64,000 bases of DNA from Henckelia pumila. Its lineage: Eukaryota > Streptophyta > Magnoliopsida > Lamiales > Gesneriaceae. Location: NCBI RefSeq assembly GCF_033568475.1, contig NC_133123.1, positions 129,986,930 through 130,050,929 of the forward strand, read 5' to 3'. Under the pieces are notes generated by a model. The model saw only the letters and a program-made list of their open reading frames with translations, did not search any database and was not told the origin of the DNA. This document shows positions 37,485-47,422 of the stretch, in pieces (position 1 is the first letter of the stretch; every line of letters begins with the position of its first letter). The position numbers and the translations under genes are program-made.

Positions 37485-40190
37485 GTGAACATCTAATTAA
37501 TAATTCAATATTTAAAATAATTAATCACATTCACGTTCGGTGGATACAACAATCTTTCCACCGAATACTCAAATTCGATAACAATGTGCCATATTTACTC
37601 TTATATGCATCATATTTTTACTTGGATGTACCTGGTTTACTTACATATGTATCTTATTTAACTATTTTATTATTTACTTATCAATTGACATTAGTGTAAT
37701 TTTTTGTGTGTAAATACTTAAATTGGAGAAATATGTATTATATTCACCTCGTTATGTATTCTATTTTAATACTATTGTACTTTATTTACTTGGATCTGTA
37801 TAATCTTGAAGTGAGTAATTAAATCTTTAGATTATACTTGACAATTGATATAAGTGAAACTTTTTTGAGTAGTTATTATATGATTTTAGTATATCAAACA
37901 TATATATATATATCCCAATTACCAACCATTAGTGGTGCGTGTATATATACTTGTGTGAAAATCTCATTAAAATAACTAATCACATTTACGTTCGATGGAT
38001 ACAAAAATCTTCCCACCGAATACTCAATTTCGATAACAATGAGCTCTATTAACTCCCATATGTACCATATTTTTACTTGGATATACCTGGTTTACTTACT
38101 TATGTACTTTATTTAACTATTTTATTATTTACTTATCAATTGACATTAGTGAAGATTTTTTTGTGTAAATACTCGAATTGGAGAAACATGTGTTATATTC
38201 ACCTCGTTATGTACTTTATTTTAATATTATTGTACCTTATTTACTTGGATCTGTACCATCTTGAAGTGAGTAATTAAATCGTTAGATTATACTTGACAAT
38301 TGATATAAGTGAAACTTTTTTGAGTAGATTTTATATGATTTTAGTATATCAAACATATATCTATACGCACCACTAATGGTTGGTGATTGGGATATTAGTG
38401 ATCTATAGTTAAATTCATATCATATAAACATTCCATAAACATTCATGAACCACTTATCAAAAAGTTGATGACATGTTTGTTATTCTTGATATATGTTCTT
38501 GTGTGAACATCTCATTAAAATAACTAATCACATTCACGTTCGTTGAATACAACAATATTCTCATCGAATACTCAAATTCGATAACAATGAGCTCTATTAA
38601 CTCCTATATGTACTATATTTTTACTTAGATGTACCTGATTTACTTACTTATATACCTTGTTTAATTATTGTATTGTTTATTTATCAATTGACATTAGTGT
38701 AGTTTTCTTTGTTTAAATACTCAAATTGGAGAAATATATGATATATTCACCTCGTTATGTACCTTATTCTCATACTATTGTACCTTATTTATTTGGATCT
38801 GTACCATATTGAAGTGAGTAATTAAATCTTTAGATTATACTTGACAATTGAGTAAACATCTCATTAAAATAACTAATCACATTCACGTTCGGTGGTTACA
38901 ACAATTTACCCACCGAATGCTCAAATTCGATAACAATGAGCTCTATTAACTCTTATATGTACCATATTTTTATTTGGATGTACCTAATTTACTTACATAT
39001 GTACTTTGTTTAACTATTTTATTATTTACTTATCAATTGACATTAATGTAGAATTTTTATCTAAACACTCAAATTGGATAAATATGTGTTATATTCACCT
39101 CGTTATGTACCTTGTTTTAATACTATTATACCTTATTTACATTTTTTTTGTGCCTTCTTGAAGTGAGTAATTAAATCTTTAGATTATACTTGACAATTGA
39201 TATAAGTAAAACTTTTTTGAGTAGTTATTATATAGTTTTAGTATCTCAAACTTATATCTATACGCACCACTAATGGTTGAAAATTGAGATATTGGTGATT
39301 TCTAGTTGAAGTCATATCATATAAACATTTCATAGACACTCATGAACCACTTAACAAAAAGTTGATCACATGTTTTCTAATTTTAATATATTTTCTTGCG
39401 TGAACAACTCATTAATAATTCAATATTTAAAATAATTAATCACATTAACGTTCGGTGGATACAACAATCTTCCCGCCGAATACTCAAATTCGATAACAAT
39501 GTCTTATATTAACTTCTATATGTATCATATTTTTACTTGAATGTACCTGATTTAATTACATATGTACCTTGTTTAACTATTTTATTATTTACTTATCAAT
39601 TGACATTAGTGTAGTTTTTTTGTGTAAATACTCAAATCGGAGAAATATGTTCTATATTCACCTCATTATGTACCTTATTTTAATACTATTGTACCTTATT
39701 TATTTGGATTTATATCATCTTGAAGTGTCTATACGCACCACTAATGATTTGAGAATTTGGATATAGGTGATCTCTAGTTGAAGTCGTAGCATATAAACAT
39801 TTCATAGACATCATGAACCACTTACCAAGAAGTTGATCACATGTTTGCTAATATTAATATATGTTCTTGTGCATGTGAACATCTCATTAATAATTAAAAT
39901 TTTAAAATAACTAATCATATTCACGTTCGATGAAGACCACAATATTCTCATCGAATACTCAAATTTGATAACAATATGCTCTATTAAATCTTCTCTATAT
40001 TATATTTGTATTTGGATGTACCTAATTTACTTATATATGTACCTTGTTTAACTTTTTTATTATTAACTTATCAATTGATATCAACGTAGTTTTTTGTATA
40101 AATACTTAAATGAGAGAAATATGTGATATATTCACCTCATTATTTACCTTATTTTAATACTGTTGTACCTTATTTACTTGGATCAGTACT
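37485..40190 (+). repeat. AT-rich tandem array, about 350-550-bp unit, six copies
   Basis: Units begin GTGAACATCTCATTAAAATA, then CACATTCACGTTCGGTGGA, an ATACTCAAATTCGATAACA block and runs of TGTACC..TTTA. Starts are near 37485, 37955, 38503, 38852, 39400 and 39875. Spacing varies (470, 548, 349, 548, 475) because some copies lack the tail with ACGCACCACTAATGGTTG. That tail occurs inverted once, at 37911-37948. Confidence 0.8.
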
Positions 40191-40191
40191 T

Positions 40192-40650
40192 GATTTCAGC
40201 GTGCAAAGCAACCCATGCGCATACCCACGTCTGTGTGGGTTGCCTCATAGGTTTGGCGGAAAATTCCTTAAAACTTATATGTGACGCACACACATTTCCA
40301 TGTCCGCGTGGGTTGAGCAAAAAATTCGCGGTACTCATATTTGTTTAAATATGTACTTTATTGTCTCCAATATGTACCTTGTTTTAACATATTTGTACCT
40401 GATATACTTAAATGTGAGAAATATGTGATATATTCATCTCGTTATGTACCTTATTTTGACATTATTGTACCTTATTTACTTGAATTTGTACTTGATTTCA
40501 GCGTGCAGGGCAACCCATGCGCATCCTCACGTCCGTGTGGGTTGGGCAAAAAATTCTTTAAAACTCATATGAGAGCCACACCCATACACATGTCCACGTG
40601 GGTTGGATAAAAAATTTTCACCACTCATATTTGATACATATGTACTTTAT
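40192..40650 (+). repeat. Direct duplication with 302-bp spacing
   Basis: GGGCAACCCATGCGCAT-type sequence at about 40201 recurs at 40503, followed in each copy by CACGT..GTGTGGGTTG and, 90 bp on, by CACGTGGGTTG or CGCGTGGGTTG. It is the most GC-rich part of an otherwise AT-rich 5 kb. Confidence 0.7.
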
Positions 40651-41264
40651 TCTTCCCAATATGTATCTTATTTTAACATGTTTGTACTAGATATACTTAA
40701 GTGTACTTGATTTCAAGTAATTGATTATTTATTTCTCAATTTGTCATGAGTATATTTCGTGTGGATGACTACTCATATTTGATACATATGTACTCTAATG
40801 TCCACGATATGTACCATATTGTAACATTTATATATTTGATGTACTTAAATATATATACGTGATTTCAAATGTTTAATTATTTACTTGTCAATCAACGCTA
40901 ATATATATCTCATGTGAGTGATTACTTATCCTCATCAAATGGATACATTGATAGAATCAGTACAGAATAAATCACAAAAATGTCAATTTCACAATGAAAT
41001 TTACACAATAATTTAAGTAATCACATAAACCTCCATTTTCAACAAATCCAAGAAAAAAGCGCTCCAAAAATTCCATCATTGCGCAAACATGATGGCCTAG
41101 TTGTTGTTCTTGGATCCTGAGATTATGGCTTTTTGAATAATATTATATATCCCTTTTATTAACCAAAATCACAAAACCCACAAAACACGATCTAATTTTC
41201 CTCCCAATATTGCTTCCAATAATATGTGGCGGCTTAGTTTTGTTTCTCTGTAATACCTGCTCAT

Positions 41265-41529
41265 CCATGGCGGCCCGCCTCCTCTTTTTTTTCTTCTCTT
41301 CTTTTTTTCCCATTCTTCTCTTTTTTGTTGTCTTAGGCGATCAATCCACAGGGTACGTGATTGTGAATGCCTTCTTTATTGGGAAGGGAAGCTTTCATGC
41401 ATATGCGGAGGGGTTGAGTAATTGGGATTCGATGGATGAAACTCCATGTCGATGGTCTGATGTACGTAACCTACAACTTCAAGAATGGAGTTGTGGAGAT
41501 AAACCTGAGGTACATTGAAAGAAACAATC
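41265..41529 (+). pseudogene. 5' fragment of an LRR receptor-like kinase gene
   Basis: ATG at 41267 gives MAARLLFFFFSSFFPILLF, a strong signal peptide, followed by a worn region and then EGLSNWDSMDETPCRWSDV, the leucine-rich-repeat N-terminal cap (paired-Cys type). After a one-base frame change near 41460 the next frame reads NFKNGVVEINLRYIERN, the normal cap end and first repeat (family pattern VVEINLRYVDL). Coding similarity ends at the 8-bp duplication of the foldback MITE. Repeats, transmembrane segment and kinase are absent. It lies inside the 7-kb inverted-repeat segment, so it may be a captured fragment. The subfamily (RGF-receptor-like group) is a guess. Confidence 0.55.
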
Positions 41530-41537
41530 CATTTAAC

Positions 41538-41700
41538 GATTTAGTACATGCCGCCCGCAGGGCACTACCCTGCGGGTGATGTGTAACCTCATGATTGGTC
41601 AAAATTAGTGGGTCCCACGTGGAGCCCATTAATTTTGACCAATCATGAGCCGTCACATCACACGCAGGGCACTACCCTGCGGGTAGCATCTACTCAACCA
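41538..41700 (+). mobile_element. Foldback MITE, copy 2, with 8-bp duplication
   Basis: 163 bp, almost wholly self-complementary, with CACGTG (41616-41621) exactly at the centre. Each arm holds its own smaller hairpin (CCCGCAGGG...CCCTGCGGG). CATTTAAC flanks both ends (41530-41537 and 41701-41708), a hAT-size duplication. Read as one strand it can fold into a three-hairpin cross. Confidence 0.85.
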
Positions 41701-41754
41701 CATTTAACATTTAATATATATTAAAGGTTATTTTAGGGTTTAAATTAAAAAAAT

Positions 41755-41896
41755 AAGGACATAATGGTAATTTCGAATCAAAAAGTGAGTTGAAACATAC
41801 AAATGTGATATGTGAGGGACTGGAGAATTACAAGAACTGACATAGGGAATGACCCCAAACTAAAGTTTAGGTTTAGGGATTTAATCCCAATTTACC
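41755..41896 (-). repeat. Right terminal inverted repeat of the 7-kb segment
   Basis: The reverse complement begins GGTAAATTGGGATTAAATCC and keeps the same spacing of CCCT blocks as the left repeat at 34920. Confidence 0.6.
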
Positions 41897-42245
41897 GATA
41901 TTTTTATTAAGCTGACAATAATTTATTAAGGGAATTATATAGTACAGGGGACATAAGCATCATACGTACACTTTGTTGGTTCCGATGGAATAAGAGAGAA
42001 CGTCTAGGAAAGTCAAAATATTCTTCAAACGTGACGCAGAAGACTTTAAAAATTCGATAAGCAGAGATAATTAATAATCAGCAATAGTAATTAGTAAATG
42101 GACAGTGCATATAATAATTTCATAAGCAAAAAAACAGGTACGTAACTTGAGGAATTAATTGTTTGAAGAAGTGATCTTCCCCACTTTATGGCGCCACCAA
42201 CAATCTCCAACTTCACAATTTTGAAAAACATGGTGCTTCCCTAAA

Positions 42246-42535
42246 AATGATTAAATTTATATACTATCAAAAAGTGAAAAAAAAAATCAAAATTGGATAG
42301 TGTTTGTAAATAAAAATTAAAAATCAAAATTGGGTAATATTTGATAAACAAGTTTTTTTTTTTTTACTAGAATCACTTTTGAAGAATCAAAATCATTAAA
42401 TGACTATCTTTTGCATTCAATTAAGTTAAAAAGAATATAACATATAATCTGGGTTTAAAAAACACACAAGAACGTTTTTTTTAAGTCAAATCTAATAATC
42501 ACTTTTTTAAGTGATCGCAAACGCTTCCAATATTT
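42246..42535. repeat. AT-rich repeat, copy 1 of a direct duplication
   Basis: ATGATTAAATTTATA.A.TATC, TGGATAGTGTTTG, TTAGAATCACTTTTGA-type sequence and ATAATCTGGGTTTAA.AAACAC occur in the same order at 43303-43590. The right end GCAAACGCTTCCAA resembles the reverse of GGGAGTGTTTGC at 43259, suggesting MITE ends. The two copies bracket the hAT-like element. Confidence 0.65.
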
Positions 42536-42543
42536 GGTCTAAT

Positions 42544-43194
42544 TAGGGATGACAATTTTCTCCGAACCCGATGGGAAACCCGATATCCGACCCGAACGGA
42601 GGAGGGTATGGAGGTATTTTTTGGACCCGATTAAATAAATGGGTAAATGGGTATGGGGATCTCGTAAATGGGGATGGAGGAGGATGTAATGGTATCCTAC
42701 CCATACCCGACTCGATACCCGATTATATATATATATATATATATATATACATACATACACGTATTAATTTATATTAAATAAATGCTAATTTAATTTTTTT
42801 TGTTGAATTATGTTAGTTGGATGAAATAATAAAAATTATTAATATAAAACTAATGCTATTTTTTAGAAGTTTTATTTTTTATATAAGTTTTTGGTTGTAA
42901 ATTTTCTTCGGTGTTTTATTTTTTTATTATCTTAAAAATTTTGATATAAAAATCTAGTAAATAAGTATAATTTTATCAAATAATTAAAATTTTTAAAAAA
43001 TTATTTTTATGGAGTATATACAATAAATGAGTATATGGGTAGGGTATGGATATCCGATCATCCGACGGGTATGGGAATAAAGATGAAATTAAATATCCTA
43101 TGAGTATGAGTATGGATATGGGGATGGATTTAATAAATGGGTATGGGGATGGAGGCACGATATCCTACCCATACCCGACCCATTGTCATTCCTA
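42544..43194. mobile_element. hAT-like non-autonomous element
   Basis: 651 bp with inverted ends TAGGGATGACAAT and ATTGTCATTCCTA, flanked by GGTCTAAT (42536-42543) and GATCTAAT (43195-43202), a 7-of-8 match to an 8-bp duplication. Both subterminal zones are rich in CCCGAC/CCCATACCC and their complements. The centre is AT-rich and non-coding, with a (TA)n run at 42724-42749. Confidence 0.85.
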
Positions 43195-43302
43195 GATCTA
43201 ATTTTGTATACGTCAATAGCTCGCAAAAATTGTTTTATGTTTTGTCTTCTGAATATTTGGGAGTGTTTGCAAAAAATATATATATATATGTTTTTTTTAT
43301 AA

Positions 43303-43590
43303 ATGATTAAATTTATAAATTATCAAAAAATAAATAAAAATCAAAAGTGGATAGTGTTTGGAAACAAAAAAAAAACTAAAAATCAAATTTAGGTAGTGTT
43401 TGATAAATAAGTTATTTAGTTATTAGCATTAACTTATTTATTAGAATCACTTTTGATAATCAAAATCATCATATGATTAGCGTTTGAATTTCAATTAAAG
43501 TAATAAAAATTAGCACATAATCTGGGTTTAAGAAACACACAAAGAGATTTTTTAAAAAAAAAAATCAATATCACCACTTTTTTCAGTGTC
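43303..43590. repeat. AT-rich repeat, copy 2 of a direct duplication
   Basis: Partner of 42246-42535. It has a longer middle (TTATTTAGTTATTAGCATTAAC) and no T-run in that place. Confidence 0.65.
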
Positions 43591-43881
43591 ATTTTTAATT
43601 TGTGTATTTTTTTAATTTACTTGCGTGTTTTTTTTGGGGATAATTGTGTTATGTTTTTTTAAATTATGTGTAATTTTAAATTTGTTATATTTATGTAAAA
43701 TTTTATTATGTTTAAAACAATTTATTTAATTGAAAAAATATATATATTTCAATATCATCGCTACAACTTCACCATACCAACTTCCTCATATTGTTATACA
43801 TTCTCTCAACGAGATTTTATGGTGTGACCCATTTAAGCAATAGTTTTGCCATGAAAACATATTCCCAATTTTTATTTATTT

Positions 43882-45397
43882 TGTTATACCGACCCGAATC
43901 ACCTACTAATCCGAATTCTTAATGGCGTGAAAATAACATAATAAAATGGAATCAGTTAAACATCGGAAACTAAATCATACAACTCAATCGAAAGAAAACC
44001 GATAAATACTGAATATTATACAACCATATTGAATCTTAGTGTAAAACTAGCCGAATAATCACATGCGAGACAAAAGGTCACTCCTAAAACTGCCATACCA
44101 AATAGCTCAACGACCACTTTCACCGGGTCTATCCAACCTGAGTCATGTCATGTGGAATGGGGTGTCCAAGAAACAAAACCGAGAACGTGAGTTATGAAAA
44201 CGCTTAATATGAAAATATGAGTATACAAGTGTTATGCGTGCATGAATGCAAGTTTACAAGGTACCAAGGATCGGATCGAGAACTGTGCTCAGTCTGGTGG
44301 TGTCATGGCATGAAACATTTTGCGCCGTCGTACCAGGAGGTGGCTCTCATACCATAAAATATGTTGATATCGGTTACCTGAATCCATACTAACAGGTCCA
44401 ACCACCCATTCAAAAACAAAAGGGCTTACCGACCCAAAAGCATCTGCTTAGGGTCAGATGGGACTCTCTCTTATGGGGCTATCTCAAGAAGATAAGCTCA
44501 ACTTGATATGTATGCTGCATAATAATCATGACATAACATATGCACATCAAAACATGTCAGATAATATGCAACACATAGAACATGCATACTCAACCTGCAT
44601 GTCTCGGATAGTACTTTTGTACCTCTAACAAGCAACCCAGAAGCAATGGGTCAAAATTCCAAATCTATAATCAACAGAATATCATATCACTATTATATCA
44701 CTAAAATTCTTAACTAAACTAATAGTTACTCTCAAACTATTAAGAGTCTAGACTTATATATATGTATGTCGTCACCCCGCCATCGAAAACCCCATATCTA
44801 AGACACTGCTCCGCTACGACGCCGAAAGCATCTTTTTATCGCCCGACCTCGAGAAAACGTCTAGAAGCACTCAAATATATACTAACATACACCAAAACAC
44901 CTCAAACACGCAATTAGAATAAGGAAATCCACGGCCTAATATAGGCGAATTTCGGACGCTCTGATTTCCAATTTGGACGTCCCGAACTCTGCATGATTGT
45001 CACGTTTCGAATTGCTGATTTCGGAAGCTCCGATCTTACTCTTCGGATGTTCCAATCGCATGCATGTAGTGACGTGTCAAATGATTCTTGACACCTAAGT
45101 GGACGGAAGGGTTCGGACCTTCCGAACCCTAGATCGGTGCTTCCGATCTTCCACGTGTTTATGTACTATTGACTCCTCACAATCTGAATGTCCTAACTAT
45201 TGATCGAACCTTACGATCTATGTTTGGACTTTTCGAACTCGTCCTCTTCCGAACTCAACACTGAGCAGTTCAGCGCTTTCGAAATACAGGTCCGATCCCT
45301 TCGATAAATCTGAAGTCTATATTTCTTGTTCTGAACTTGACTAAACACTTGACTTGTTTAATTAATGATCCCTTAAAATAGTAATCGGATCATTACA
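43882..45397 (-). repeat. Probable solo LTR related to that of element A
   Basis: On the minus strand it runs TGTAATGATCC...GGTATAACA, 1516 bp, close to the 1507 bp of the element A LTR and with a similar start (TGTAGTAACCC). It carries the same kind of palindromes (TCGGAAGCTCCGAT, TCGGTGCTTCCGAT) at 44950-45300, followed on that strand by CCTATATTAGG, a TATA-like box. No internal region is attached. The flanking duplication is unclear: GTTAT occurs at both edges, but one copy would then fall inside the LTR end. Confidence 0.6.
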
Positions 45398-45509
45398 GTT
45401 ATATATTTTTTGATTAACTGAAATTATATGAACATTATGGTAATTACTGATTTAATAACAATAAGTGCTCCTTTTCAACGTGAGGCCATGGTCCAATGAA
45501 CAGTTGTCG

Positions 45510-45538
45510 AACCCTCCCTTCCCTTCCCTTCCCTTCCC
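45510..45538. repeat. (CCCTT)n microsatellite
   Basis: Four to five uninterrupted CCTTCCCTTC-type pentamer repeats, 570 bp before the transporter start codon. Confidence 0.85.
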
Positions 45539-46104
45539 ATGAGAGTATGAGTCACCCTATCGTAAATGCGGATTTGTCGGCCTTTGATAGGGAAAAAGTG
45601 GATTTGTCTGCTGGCAAAAAAGGGACAGTCCAAAGGTCATGCACCCAAGATGTTCAAGTTCTGTAAGGTAGCATCGACACAAAACAGTTAAAAAATATAT
45701 GACACATTTGTGTGTTTCATATAAAAATGATATTTATGAAAGATAGAGCTGTTAAAATAAATTAAAATTTATCGAATCGGTCAGTCTTCACCATCAATTG
45801 GGACTTGCTCTGTCCCGCCAATGGACGAGTTGCGAGCTAGCACGACCCAACTTGTCAAATATTACTAAAAGTAGTCCGGTGAGCCGGGTTCGTCCCGCCG
45901 AATAAAGGGGTTTGGTCATTTTCCGGAACCCGCCCCATGTAAGGTGAAAAAATGTTTTTATGGCTGAAACCTGAACAAAAAGTTAATCTCGACGATCATT
46001 TTAGTCCATATAAGATTCGTTCGACGTGCTCAAACGACTCTGCTGGCTTCGTTTTGAACCACCAAAGAACAATCGATTAATTCTCACCTATTTCAGTAGC
46101 AGAC

Positions 46105-47390
46105 ATGGATTCTGAGAATGGAAAGGTATCTTTAATTCGGGCGAAAATCATATATTGATGGTCTTCTTCCACTTATATATATGTATTCTGACTCTCTTGC
46201 AAAATCTTAGGATCCAAAAACTTCAGGTCACAGCGATGGCGTGCTGCAGCCCCTTTTGAGAAGTGAACGCGAGGATTTTACGGTGGTTTCAGCCATTCTT
46301 CCGTGAGTTTTACTTCTCTTTTATTATCGTGTTGCTTTTTTTCCTTGTGATTCGAAAGAGCTGAGGGATATGGAAATGTTCTCATAGTATAATATGCGTG
46401 GATTCTCAGTTGACTAAACTTGACAGATCATGTAAACTATTTGGGCTTTTGCTTCATTGTTCAGTTGCCATCACTATATTGTATTTTCAATCGGTATTAT
46501 AGCTGAGGATTGAGGGATCAATGTCAGGTTCTTGTTCCCTGCTTTTGGCGGACTACTCTATGGATATGACATTGGAGCCACATCCTCTGCTACTATCTCT
46601 ATTCAGGTACTGTTTACACCTTCAAGTGGACGCCTAATAACTAATTATTTTGTGATTTACCTTGTCGTCGGGTTTATGGAAGCTTTGGTTTCTCGGGTCT
46701 AGGATGTTATTCTGTCCTATTTATCTACAAAACTTTGTACATTGAATTATTAGGGATTCAAATATGGAGATCATAAAGACTTACAATTTTATATTCAGGG
46801 ACCATTTACCACAATAAACTGAAATTAGATGGATAAGAGCATACCGTGTTTAATGCTCTTATTTGAGCTTTTATTGATCCTATTTAACATTTGTACTTCG
46901 TACTGGTGCCTTCATTTGATGGAATTATGTTTAACGAAATTGTTCTGCTCTTGCCACTAAGTTACCTTTGTGAATCTCATTTTAAATGCTTGTACGTGTT
47001 TCGACAAGTGGGTAAAAGCAAACACCAAATAACTGAAGATGTGTGTACTAAATTATTGATTCTTCTATTGTTATTAGCTCACAAAATTTTGAAAAGTGGG
47101 TAGGACAAAGTTATTTGATGCTTTAATAGTGTATTCAATTATATTCATCCAAGAGTTGTGGAGGGTGAAATATGTTGCTTTTGACCAGTAAATTAAAAAC
47201 ATAATGGGTGCTGTTAGTAGAACTTAGCCAATGTAAATTATTGCATAATTGGTTTCTGTTAACTTCTTTTGCAGTCTGCCAGTTCAAGTGGGATTTCATG
47301 GTATAATTTGTCATCAGTGGAAGTTGGTCTTGTGGTAAGCAATCTGTCCTTTCTTGGTTACAAGAATATGCTATGCATACACGCACACAC

Positions 47391-47422
<32 letters not shown>

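Larger units (their letters stand above)
34920..41896. mobile_element. 7-kb segment with long terminal inverted repeats, possible Pack-MULE
   Basis: The left end (34920 onward) and the reverse of the right end (from 41896 back) align without gaps for about 89 bp. Shared landmarks are GGT.AATT, TCCCTA, TCA.TCCCT.TGTCA, and CAGTCCCT.ACA; similarity continues to about 140 bp (AACTC.CT, then TTTGCCCT or TATGTCCT). Such long, worn ends are typical of Mutator-like elements. Inside are two tandem arrays and the 5' piece of a receptor-kinase gene, with no transposase. The flanks (TATACTTTA, TATTTTTAT) are only roughly alike, so the target duplication is not secure. An alternative is two unrelated insertions of one MITE-like end. 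Confidence 0.5.

Noticed and set aside
41210..41518. A functional small secreted peptide gene
   Set aside because: The Cys-containing part is the LRR N-terminal cap; the frame changes near 41460 and the rest of the receptor is missing.
43882..45402. GTTAT at both edges as the target duplication of the solo LTR
   Set aside because: One copy would then overlap the last bases of the LTR (GGTATAACA read on the minus strand), so the match may be chance.
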